From contig CM068370.1 of NCBI GenBank assembly GCA_034769895.1, positions 48,989,454 through 49,053,453 on the forward strand: a DNA stretch of 64,000 nucleotides. The letters run 5' to 3'. This DNA is from Magicicada septendecula. Lineage: Eukaryota; Arthropoda; Insecta; Hemiptera; Cicadidae. Position 1 is the stretch's first letter, and each line of letters starts with the position of its first letter. The notes under the pieces were generated by a model. The model was not told the DNA's origin. It saw only the letters and a list, made by a program, of their open reading frames with translations, and did no database searches. Made by a program: the position numbers and the translations under genes. Positions 46,640 through 57,656 of the stretch are shown in pieces.

Positions 46640-49468
46640 TTCGTTTTTTAATAAAGGATGTTCAGGATTAGATATTACGCTTCGCAATAAGGATATGCGG
46701 AGTGCAGGACTGAACTCAACGTATCCCCTTTGTTTAATAAAGGATGTTCACGATTAGATATTACGCTTCGCAATAAGGATATGCGGAGTGCAGGACTGAA
46801 CTCAACGTATCCCCTTTGTTTAATAAAGGATGTTCACGATTAGATATTACGCTTCGAAATAAGGATATGCGGAGTGCAGGACTGAACTCAACGTATCCCC
46901 TTTGTTTAATAAAGGATGTTCACGATTAGATATTACGCTTCGCAATGAGGATATACGGAGTGCAGGACTGAACTCAACGTATCCCCTGTGTTTAATAAAG
47001 GATGTTCACGATTAGATATTACGCTTCGCAATGAGGATATACGGAGTGCAGGACTGAACTCAACGTATCCCCTGTGTTTAATAAAGGATGTTCACGATTA
47101 GATATTACGCTTCGCGATAAGGATATGCGGAGTGCAGGACTGAACTCAACGTATCCCCTGTGTTTAATAAAGAATGTTCACGATTAGATATTACGCTTCG
47201 CAATAAGGATATACGGAGTGCAGGACTGAACTCAACGTATCCCCTTTGTTTAATAAAGGATGTTCACGATTAGATATTACGCTTCGCAATAAGGATATGC
47301 GGAGTGCAGGACTGAACTCAACGTATCCCCTGTGTTTAATAAAGGATGTTCACGATTAGATATTACGCTTCGCAATAAGGATATGCGGAGTGCAGGACTG
47401 AACTCAACGTATCCCCTTTGTTTAATAAAGGATGTTCACGATTAGATATTACGCTTCGCAATAAGGATATACGGAGTGCAGGGCTGAACTCAACGTATCC
47501 CCTTTGTTTAATAGAGGATGTTCACGATTAGATATTACGCTTCGCAATAAGGATATACGGAGTGCAGGACTGAACTCAACGTATCCCCTGTGTTTAATAA
47601 AGGATGTTCACGATTAGATATTACGCTTCGCAATAAGGATATACGGAGTGCAGGACTGAACTCAACGTATCCCCTTTGTTTAATAAAGGATGTTCACGAT
47701 TAGATATTACGCTTCGCAATAAGGATATACGGAGTGCAGGACTGAACTCAACGTATCCCCTTTGTTTAATAAAGGATGTTCACGATTAGATATTACGCTT
47801 CGCAATAAGGATATACGGAGTGCAGGACTGAACTCAACGTATCCCCTGTGTTTAATAAAGGATGTTCACGATTAGATATTACGCTTCGCAATAAGGATAT
47901 ACGGAGTGCAGGACTGAACTCAACGTATCCCCTTTGTTTAATAAAGGATGTTCACGATTAGATATTACGCTTCGCAATAAGAATATACGGAGTGCAGGGC
48001 TGAACTCAACGTATCCCCTTTGTTTAATAAAGGATGTTCACGATTAGATATTACGCTTCGCAATAAGGATATACGGAGTGCAGGACTGAACTTAACGTAC
48101 CCCCTGTGTTTAATAAAGGATGTTCACGATTAGATATTACGCTTCGCAATAAGGATATACGGAGTGCAGGACTGAACTCAACGTATCCCCTTTGTTTAAT
48201 AAAGGATGTTCACGATTAGATATTACGCTTCGCAATAAGGATATACGGAGTGCAGGACTGAACTCAACGTATCCCCTTTGTTTAATAAAGGATGTTCACG
48301 ATTAGATATTACGCTTCGCAATAAGGATATACGGAGTGCAGGACTGAACTCAACGTATCCCCTGTGTTTAATAAAGGATGTTCACGATTAGATATTACGC
48401 TTCGCAATAAGGATATACGGAGTGCAGGACTGAACTCAACGTATCCCCTTTGTTTAATAAAGGATGTTCACGATTAGATATTACGCTTCGCAATAAGGAT
48501 ATACGGAGTGCAGGACTGAACTCAACGTATCCCCTTTGTTTAATAAAGGATGTTCACGATTAGATATTACGCTTCGCAATAAGGATATACGGAGTGCAGG
48601 ACTGAACTCAACGTATCCCCTGTGTTTAATAAAGGATGTTCACGATTAGATATTACGCTTCGCAATAAGGAGATACGGAGTGCAGGACTGAACTCAACGT
48701 ATCCCCTTTGTTTAATAAAGGATGTTCACGATTAGATATTACGCTTCGCAATAAGGATATACGGAGTGCAGGACTGAACTCAACGTATCCCCTTTGTTTA
48801 ATAAAGGATGTTCACGATTAGATATTACGCTTCGCAATAAGGATATACGGAGTGCAGGACTGAACTCAACGTATCCCCTTTGTTTAATAAAGGATGTTCA
48901 CGATTAGATATTACGCATCGCAATAAGGATATACGGAGTGCAGGACTGAACTCAACGTATCCCCTGTGTTTAATAAAGGATGTTCACGATTAGATATTAC
49001 GCTTCGCAATAAGGATATACGGAGTGCAGGACTGAACTCAACGTATCCCCTTTGTTTAATAAAGGATGTTCACGATTAGATATTACGCTTCGCAATAAGG
49101 AGATACGGAGTGCAGGACTGAACTCAACGTATCCCCTTTGTTTAATAAAGGATGTTCACGATTAGATATTACGCTTCGCAATAAGGATATACGGAGTGCA
49201 GGACTGAACTCAACGTATCCCCTTTGTTTAATAAAGGATGTTCACGATTAGATATTACGCTTCGCAATAAGGATATACGGAGTGCAGGACTGAACTCAAC
49301 GTATCCCCTTTGTTTAATAAAGGATGTTCACGATTAGATATTACGCTTCGCAATAAGGATATACGGAGTGCAGGACTGAACTCAACGTATCCCCTGTGTT
49401 TAATAAAGGATGTTCACGATTAGATATTACGCTTCGCAATAAGGATATACGGAGTGCAGGGCTGAACT
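46640..49468 (+). repeat. 86-bp satellite array, about 33 units
   Basis: Direct tandem units that contain TTTAATAAAGGATGTTCACG, ATTAGATATTACGCTTCGCA, ATAAGGATATACGGAGTGCA and GGACTGAACTCAACGTATCC. Spacing measured at several places is 86. Units carry either CCCCTTTG or CCCCTGTG at the junction. From about 47400 to 48620 the order is mainly two TTTG then one TGTG, a 258-bp higher-order period. From 48619 onward a 430-bp (five-unit) block appears twice, marked by GGAGATACGG units at about 48668 and 49098. The first three units have GATATGCGG in place of GATATACGG. Confidence 0.97.
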
Positions 49469-49784
49469 TGTGTTGTATAGTATATATTTGGTTTTTTGAC
49501 TGAACAGAAACTCAATGCATAGGCTTATATATTAATTAACATTTGTAATAGTACTTTGGGTACTTATCCATTTTACGAAACAGTCCGTGGCCGTGATTAC
49601 GATCAAAAGGCAGACGTCAGTAAAACTCCATTTCTCGATAGCGTCAGTTCTCAGATACAGATTTAAGTCTGCTACAAAAAAATACTGATTTTTTTCATTA
49701 GTTATTATAGTTGTTACCAGACGTAACAAAGCGAACGCATAAGGACAAACCGCCTATGATTATAACTTATTCCTGTTATCGTTA
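49469..49784. other. no gene seen
   Basis: Unique sequence between satellite and mariner relic. A 65-residue minus ORF has no recognisable domain. Confidence 0.4.
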
Positions 49785-50280
49785 CGAGGGTCAGCTGAAA
49801 AGTTCGCGGAGCGACATCTATAGCTCAGTGGTAGAACTAAAATCTTTCGTATGCTGCAAGTCGTATATTTCGCATGAACATCTGTTAATTTCCAGATATA
49901 TCTGTCAATTTATTCACGCGTGTTCTAAAAATGCACAAAATTAAACGTCGTGTTGTGATGAATTCTCTGTTAAAAACGTTTTAGCGCCAATGGAAAATCA
50001 AAACGAAATTGTAAACGTGTTACGAGATGCTGCTCCTTCAGAAACAACGGTAAGTGAGGCACATTCGAGTTTAAACGTGGTCGTACAAGCACTGAAGACG
50101 AACCCAGCCGTCCAAAAAGTGCAACAAAAAATAACATTATTGAAAAAATGTTATAGGCTGTTGGAAGACCGCAGATTGAGGAGTGGATGACGTTGCTGAA
50201 ATCATAGGCATCTCATATAAGCGTGTGCATCATACTTTAACTCAAGAACTTGGTGTGAATAAGCGTTGTGCAAGATTCAA
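49785..50280 (+). pseudogene. mariner transposase, N-terminal half, truncated
   Basis: A mariner-like 5' end follows a TA (49783-49784): CGAGGGTCAGCTGAAAAGTT. About 205 bases later a frame begins at 49990. In shifting frames it gives LRDAAPSETTVS, FKRGRTSTEDEPS, RPKSATKNNIIEKML, GISYKRVHHTLTQELGVNKR and CARF. These match the two helix-turn-helix motifs of mariner transposases in order. The catalytic DD34D region and the right end are absent; sequence beyond 50280 is unrelated. Indels and stops make it inactive. Confidence 0.75.
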
Positions 50281-50640
50281 CGCGTCCTTTTCTTTCTTTT
50301 ATTCAACATTTCGCATCGATTTAAATACGTAACCGAAACAGGCAGTACATTTTTTAATACCGATTCCAAAGAAAAAAAATTTGGTAAAAAATTTATCAAC
50401 AAAATAAAAAATGCGAGTTTCCGGCGAATGAAAACTGGAACAAATCGGCTAAGGAATGGTAACCCCTACAGAAGAGTCCCTGGTCCTCCAAGTCGAGGGA
50501 TGAGGCAATGGGCTAGTAACTCATCCCTTGGAAAAGAACGTTTATATAATAAGGATCTCAGAGATACAGACCTAGCAACAGAAGAAAAAGAGGCAAACCT
50601 AGATTAAAATGGATACACACAAATATCTCACATGACATAA
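50281..50640 (+). pseudogene. possible LINE 3' scrap
   Basis: The end of this stretch, read in a shifted frame, gives KRGKPRLKWIHTNISHDIKE, like the RGRPRLRW segment near LINE C-termini. The open 113-residue frame (50266-50607) is mostly unrelated. A weak call. Confidence 0.4.
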
Positions 50641-53600
50641 AAGAGAATAAAATTGTGAACATTTTGACGTAACATAGGCCTACTTTTTTAAACACAGCTT
50701 GGTTCAAAACTTATGAGTACTTTACAAAGAAAGAACAATGTCAATTTAAAACATGTCTATGGCCATCAGAAAATGTTATATAGCATTAGTAGGGTCTATT
50801 CCACTTAAATAAACTTCATATAATGTGTACTGTTGCAATATATATATAATAAAAAATGTGGACACCGAAAAGTAAGAAAAGTAAATCATATCATATGTAC
50901 GAATGAATGGATAAGTACGGGTATGAATAATATGTACGGAAATAAACGATATGAAAATACGGATTAATGATAACTTGTTACATAATCTATACGTAATGAT
51001 AACTTCACACATAATGGATTATCGTATTTTTGTAGAAGGGTTGTTGAAATAAATGTGACTTTGATAGATGTGATAAATACAAATTACCAGTGTTTTACTG
51101 CCTCTGGTTAAAATGTAATTCCACCGCGTTAAAGATCGCTACTGTAGCATGACAGATAAACCCATAAAAATGAATGGTGAATTGATCATTAAAATAAAGT
51201 AATAACATGTTTAAATCCGAAGAAAGCAATATAAGAAAGAATTAATTCAGAACAACCGTGCAGTACAATCATTGATTTAAGATATAAGTTCATATAAAAT
51301 GAATGTTACAAGTGATGAATCATCAAAACCAATTTTAATAACTAAAAAGGTGAAAAAATACAATACCCAGGAATGTTAGGAGTAGGCAAGGAAGATACCC
51401 AGAGCATAACTAAACCCACAACAAAGAGAAGAAAATCTGTTGTATAAGACCAGAAGAGTAGATAAGGAAGAAACCCAGAACAAGGCAAGATCCACCATAA
51501 AAGGTGATGCATTTGTATGAAACAAGAAGAGTAGGTAAAGAAGAAACCCAAAAACCCGATAACGTCCACAAGAAGATGAAGAAAATACTATTATAAGAAA
51601 CCTGAAGAAAAGAAGACATCAATGAAGATACAAGAAGAAGACAGCATCCACAAGAAGAAGGAATGCTCTTGTAAAAAAAAACCCATACCCCAAAATAAAT
51701 AAATATAATAATAATAAAAAAGTATAACAAAGTATCAATGCAAAAACCCACATGTACAATAGATATAAGCCAAAAAAGTGTATAGAGTAAGAGTTGAAAG
51801 TGGACCAAGGTGAAATAATAATATAATACCAAAGAACAAATCTTCATTATAATCTACAAATAGATTTCTTGATTTTAGTAAGACTATATAACCATTTAGA
51901 AATAGAATCAAGGAATGTAAAGAGAACCAGTGCAAGTTTTAGTATTATAAAAAATGAACCTTATGTTTCATTATTGGTATTCACAAACTAAGTAAATAAT
52001 GAAATGATACAACTTTGAAGTGACTTAATTATAAAATATTTATTATAGGTATTATTGTTAATAACTAATTAAGATGTTAGAATGGAACAACATTCTTTAT
52101 ATATGATATTTGTTATGTATCATTATTAATCTTTGAGTATAAAAAATGTCTGATGTGTTAAAGACAACTATTAATTGGAATTATTTGTTATATGTTAGTA
52201 GTATGAAACACATACTAATTGTTATTTTGTTTACAAGAAGAAGATGTTTAATTTATGTTACAATATCAATGAAAGTCAGAGAGGGTATAACTCAATATGT
52301 ATTATTTATAAAAATTTGTATGTAAAAACTGTTAGGAATCTAGGCCAAATGTTAAAAACTAAACATCATCAAAACTGAGAAACTAAGTACATAAATACAT
52401 TTAAACTGAAGGGATTTAGATAATGTAAATCAGAAACAAAGCCGTGTAATTAGAGATATAACTAAGAAAGATTTTGTAAAATTATAGACAGAATTATTGA
52501 TAAAAATGGAAATGACAGAACTCAAAAATTTGGAGAGGGGAGTCATATGTTCCAACATAATATTTTAAAACTTAACAAATTCATCTAATTGCAAGAAATT
52601 AAGGGAATATAAACCTTTTATTACAATATGAGATTTAATAATCATTAATATAACTTGGTAATGGCAGAATTTGGAAAAGAACAGGAAGTTAGACCTTAGG
52701 ACTTAGAAATTACAAAATGAAGGAAAAAAAAATCATTTCTAGATCAAAAACTTAATAAAACGGCATTATTTGGTATCAAATTACGCAGAATGAACTGAAG
52801 GATAAAATTAAGTAACTACTAGCTAATAAATTTGAAGAATAACCAAAGTATAATCAGTTATATAATGTAACTTTATTACATGCACAGGATGCAAAATAAT
52901 ATTTGAACAATAGAAGGAATAATATTGCTTTGGCTAAGGTTTTAGTCGGAGATGAAGGAAGTAAGTTAGTTAATTATTGAACATTGTACGGGACACTTGA
53001 CACGAGCAATTTACCCGTATTAACCTAGTTACGAATACCGTAATGGCGAATAATTGTCTGAGCCGAAAGTGAAAATCGAGAGTTTCGGTAAAAAACATTT
53101 TTAAAGTTCAACACAGTGAAATAAACATATACAAACACTGAAATAACATTATACAGCACAGAACACCAGTGGAAATAACATTTAAACCCTTTAAAACAGT
53201 AATAAAACTTAACCAAAAAAGTGCCTTACATATGACTAACCGACAAAAGTGAATTTGACTTAGAACTACACCATTTTTCCGAATACAACACCAAAACTGA
53301 ACCAGTGACACTCCACCAACACAAGAAGGAAGAATTGCAGCCACCAGGACGTAAATTCATAAGGAAAACATCTTTATTTGAACGCCAAAACTGCGAGGTG
53401 ACGACTTTCAATTTCATCGGCGGCCATTGCTGATTAACCAACACTCAACTTAACACAGCCTTCTACTGCCTACAGAACGGTTCGCAACATATTTATTTAT
53501 TTCTATACTTTGAATCTGATATATGTACTGTTAATTTTAAGAATTTACCTTGTAATGTTATACTTTTCAATCTTTGCCCTATTTCTCTGACTTTCCCTAA

Positions 53601-54589
53601 CATAGCTGTTCAAAGAACCTTTATATAAAAAATTTGTAATAATTCAAACGATACCCTGAGAATCGATTTACATATCGACAAGAGTCAAAATAACTAATTG
53701 TCAATAAAATTATTAATATATTTCCTATTTAAACAGTTTTTCATTTCTAATATAGACAACTAACATAATACTTCAATTTAAATAGAACTAACTACAAGGA
53801 TCTCACCACCAGAAGGAAGACAACCTCCAAACAGAAAATAAACAAGTATCGATTGTCATTGGAGACAATTCTATAAGTGGCTAGAGGTTTTAACAAATAC
53901 ACAAAAGTCTATAAAACAATTAAAAAAATAAGTGATAAACGTTTCGGAACACCACGAAACTTAATTAATTAATTGTTCTTAATTAATTATACAAAAAAAA
54001 TTAATTACTTTTTTTTAATAAACAATTTTATTACTACACAAACACATATTTATATATTTGTAAACACACACTTACACTCGTTTCGTTACAAATTGGCTAG
54101 CCCAACAGTGGGGCTGAAGATTAGTACTGAGGAAGAAAACTTTGACATAAATAAATAAATAATTTATACAGAGCTGTATATATAATATTTGTAACATACA
54201 CGTTTCGTTACACTACCCACGTAGAAAAATATTTATTTGTTTACAAAATAACAATAACAATAAAACGGACGTAATAACGAGTTAAGTTCATAAAAATGTC
54301 AACGCTTCCAATAATTCTGTCGTTTATTTATCACCGCCTAACGATGATTTCATTGTTTTTATCGTACCGCTTATCAAAATCCATGTGAAGTACATCCAGA
54401 GTATGTGTGTGGAGAGGGTGCTCGTGCAGAAACCAGTTAACTGATTTTGCTGAAACTGTCGAGATATCGTGTGAAACCCTTAAACGTAATCTAACGTGGC
54501 TTACGAGGTAGCAATAAGATGATAATAATAATAATAATAATTTTATTACTATCAATATTATAGAACTGTCTCGTCTTCGCAGGCGGTAT
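50641..54589. other. 4 kb of AT-rich, purine-biased DNA without genes
   Basis: The plus strand is strongly A-rich from about 51200 to 53000. Minus-strand ORFs of up to 145 residues (51410-51847) are hydrophobic products of this bias. A decayed tandem repeat at 51345-51660 is listed separately. ATTAATTAA-rich patches lie at about 53960-54020. No domain recognised. Confidence 0.6.
51345..51660 (+). repeat. decayed tandem repeat of about 75 bp
   Basis: GAGTAGGCAAGGAAGATACCC (about 51380), GAGTAGATAAGGAAGAAACC (about 51455) and GAGTAGGTAAAGAAGAAACC (about 51530) lie about 75 bases apart with related sequence between. More degraded copies follow to about 51660. Because 75 is a multiple of 3, the minus-strand ORFs show repeated WVSSLPT and GFF-YSS phrases. 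Confidence 0.65.
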
Positions 54590-55128
54590 AGTATTCTTCG
54601 GAAAGAATGTAGAAATTGCTGTCGGAATTGTCTTATTAGCTAAATATAAAAAAATGGAAGCTTACAAATATCTTTTGAAAGACAGAATTGACAAATATCT
54701 TTTGAAAAACGTGGACACTAAAGACATAACCTGGATAACGAGTACGTTATATGGTGATATCAGAAGTTCAAGTACTTGGGTAAGATTCTGACCCGGAGTA
54801 TCAATGAGAGGGCAATTATTGAAGAAGGGGCGAGAAAGATGATGACAGAGTTGAGACTAGGCCAGATAATTTACAGATCAAAACCATGATCCCATCAGAC
54901 CAAATTCAGACGCTACTGTACGATAGGAAAGAAGAATAAAAGGAAGGTGTTTGAAACAGAGAAGCGTTCAGAAGAAAAATTGCGGAGGTGAAGGCTGTTT
55001 CCAAAGAGATACCAAATCCGAAGAACCGAAAAAGTGTTATGGGGGTAGAACGTGCAAGAGTGCGCCAGACAATGAAGGAATATTGGGGAAGAAGGAAAGC
55101 ACTCCAGGAACATAACATTGTTCTCAGG
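54590..55128 (+). pseudogene. decayed LINE reverse-transcriptase region
   Basis: One frame reads YQKFKYLGKILTRSINERAI followed by IEEGARKMMTELRLGQIIY, like the F-YLG-I segment after the RT palm. Another frame near the end reads NRKSVMGVERARVRQTMKEY and WGRRKALQEHN. Stops are frequent. The family assignment rests on the F-YLG segment only. Confidence 0.45.
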
Positions 55129-55145
55129 CTTTCACGGCCGGCGTC

Positions 55146-55482
55146 AGTTGTATAAGAAGAGTTTACCGGGCTGTTTTGGCCGTGGTCTACGGTTTAATGA
55201 CAAACCAAACGTTTCGACAGCACCACTGGCTGCCATCATCAGTGGAATTCAAAGGCCTCCTGAACGTAGGTTGTTATCGTCAGGCCTACAGTACTGTGGT
55301 AAAGGCTCAACTTACCAAAGGAGCCTTTACCACAGTACTGTTGGTCTGATGATAACAACCTACGTTCAGGAGGTCTTTGAATTCCACTGATGATGGCAGC
55401 CAGTGGTGCTGTCGAAACGTTTGGTTTGTCATTAAACCGTAGACCACAGCCAAACAGCCCGGTAAACTCTTCTTATACAACT
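55146..55482. mobile_element. long perfect-type foldback with two hammerhead-like motifs
   Basis: Arms of about 165 bases: AGTTGTATAAGAAGAGTTTA at the left faces its inverse at the right. GGGCTGTTTTGGCCGTGGTC, AATGACAAACCAAACGTTTC and GAATTCAAAGGCCTCCTGAA also face their complements, with only a few mismatches. The centre is near 55316. Each arm holds CTGATGA, extra T, hairpin GGCAGC...GCTGTC, GAAACGTT (55381-55430 on plus, 55201-55250 on minus). Stem III is the minimal ACGT and stem I has three pairs. The ORFs at 55118 (plus) and 55307 (minus) are the same sequence read from the two arms. Confidence 0.9.
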
Positions 55483-55696
55483 CCAAGATCATATTTTAGG
55501 TCATTATGAGCGTAACACAAATGAGGTTATTTATTACTGATTACTGAAACAATGGAACATCACTCATAACACTGTCTTCAATATCTTAATAAATGGCAAT
55601 AAAAATAAAATAATAAAACTTGTAGCAGCGGATGTGAATGTACGCTGGTACACGATGTTTATTACTGACGCGTAGTAAGCGGGAAACAACGGTTGC

Positions 55697-55732
<36 letters not shown>
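55697..55732 (+). repeat. (CA)18 microsatellite
   Basis: Uninterrupted CA dinucleotide run. Confidence 0.95.
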
Positions 55733-55733
<1 letters not shown>

Positions 55734-56814
55734 GCTATCACGTTCACATTCACACATGTTTGGAGTATTGTTGCTTGCAGCGTTGTGTAATTGTCTTCTG
55801 TACGTTCCAACATTTTACAGTATTTTATTAACTGGGTAATGAGTGTTACACTCGGACAATTTCACCACTTCTACTTTTTCAGAACGCTAGTTATTGTTCC
55901 GATAATTGGGGCTTAAATTCAGCAAATAAATGATGCTTTTAAAAAATAAATTCGTGGAATCAAGACGCGACTGTTTATTCAGTCAACACGGATAGAAAGT
56001 ATTTGTTGTGCAATCCTATTTGTCGGGCGTTTTTTGTAAGGGTGACAGAAACATTCGCTCCACTTAGTGAGAGAAATTTCACTATTTCATTCACCACGTT
56101 TTGTACACAGCGTTTGTGTTCGCCAAAAAAGCACAACAACGAAGCCCAGAGGAAGGTCGAGCGGTGTTACCGCAGCACGAAATAGAAATATAATATCTTT
56201 GTGAGAGCAAAAGCCTTTACATGTGTTTGCAGTGAAACTCGACAATAACATCATAATACTCTGTAAAATTAGGCCACGCGTAGTCTGTGAGAACTGTTAC
56301 TGTTGCGCCAATAACAAATTAATGGAGTCCACATTATTGGACAGGAATACAAAAACAAATTATAAACAACTCGAACTAGAGTAGCAACAATAAAACAAAA
56401 ATATACGGTGAGACGAAAAAAAATAGCAAAACTGATAACAACCCATTGTGATTTCCCAGTATTCGTCTATGTGGTTTGTGAACACCAGGTAGAGGCAGGA
56501 CGATGTAAATTGAACACTGGGGTCTCGGTGCGCAGTAGACAAACAGCTTGTTGCGAGGCTAATAAAGAAACCAATCACTTCGCACGTGCGCAGAACAGTT
56601 TTGTCGTGTGTTTCACAGCGTGAACATCGGGTATATAGCAACAAGACTGGCGAGAACAACGGAAGCATGTGTGTGACAGAGAGGGAAATAATATGTAAGT
56701 GAGACAGTGAACCTTACAGCGTCGTCTCCCCTCTCTTCACTCTAGATAACTTAGCTATACTTGTTAGTGGGGGTAATTCATGCATTGGGTCGGCGCAGAT
56801 GACAGCAGGAAACG
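55733..56814. other. no gene seen
   Basis: Short ORFs only (56003 plus, 56360 minus, 56408 plus), none with a recognisable domain. Confidence 0.5.
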
Positions 56815-57240
56815 CTGGCCGGCCTATAGGGCGAATTTGTTTTGTGCTTTGTTTGTGTGTTTTGATAGTGTGTGTTCTGTTTTGTTTGTAGTTTTGTATG
56901 GGATTCTCTATCATTTTTTTTTTTTTTTAAATTGTGGGCTATTTTTTCAGTGTGGTTATTGATGTATGTTAGTGATATGAATTTTTTGTTTTCTGTCTTT
57001 GTCTGTTGTTTGTTTTGCTTTTTGTGTAGGAGTTTATTGACTGTTGTTCTGTTGTATCCGTTGGATTCTGCTAGATATTTTATCGTGTTTAGTTTGTCTT
57101 TCTAGTGTTTTTTATCTAGTGGGATGTTGTTAAGTCTATGTATCATAGTTCTGAAGAAAGCTAGTCTGTGTTGTATTGGGTGATTGGAGGAGTTGTGTAT
57201 TAGTGTGTCAGTTGTAGTGGGTTTTCTGTATACTAGAGAA
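56815..57240 (-). pseudogene. Penelope-like element fragment, RT thumb and linker
   Basis: The minus strand reads YRKPTTTDTLIHNSSNHPIQ, LAFFRTMIHRLNNIPLDK, a stop, then YLAESNGYNRTTVNKLLHKK and FISLTYINNHTEKIAH, ending in an A-run expansion. YRKPT-TD-I...SNHP is the conserved segment after the palm in PLE reverse transcriptases. The linker is nearly identical in nucleotide sequence to that at 31462-31700, so both come from one PLE family. The GIY-YIG domain is missing here. Confidence 0.85.
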
Positions 57241-57656
57241 ACAAAGTACAGAAACCAATGGAAATCACGAATTACCAGCGTTAATCAGTCACAAATATAA
57301 CAATTTGATATCAACAAGATAGATACTCTCATACAATAAATCAAGTTAAATTTGTCCAATCGCAATGATAATTTTAAACTGCCAGAGTTCCGCACACAAT
57401 AATTACTTTATCCGCACTCTACAACATCGTCAGGTCAAACTAATTTCCGATCGGGCCGCGTAGTCCGCAGAAGTTCCAGAATAATTTTCAATCTTTTTGG
57501 CGGCGTGCCAGCATGATCTGCGTAGTTACAAGGACTCAGTGCTATGCGAGTGGACAGCCTTGACACACACGTTGCACCTTCTCCGCTAGTCGAGAAGCGT
57601 GTACAACGACACTCTCGTCTTTTCGATAGCGTTCCGTAATTGTCGTAACGATACAT
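57241..57656. mobile_element. family B element, copy 4
   Basis: AGAGAAACAAAGTACAGAAA, ATCACGAATTACCAGCGTT, ATATCAACAAGATAGATAC and CTCATACAATAAATCAAGTT align to copies 1 to 3. The 3' half (TCCGCACTCTACAA, GGCGGCGTGCC, GTAGTTACAAGGACT, CTTGACACACACG) matches copy 3. The left terminal repeat is lost at the junction with the PLE fragment. Confidence 0.6.

Noticed and set aside
51342..51935. Hydrophobic minus-strand ORFs that look like membrane proteins
   Set aside because: They arise from an A-rich plus strand with degenerate tandem repeats; no start context, no domain.
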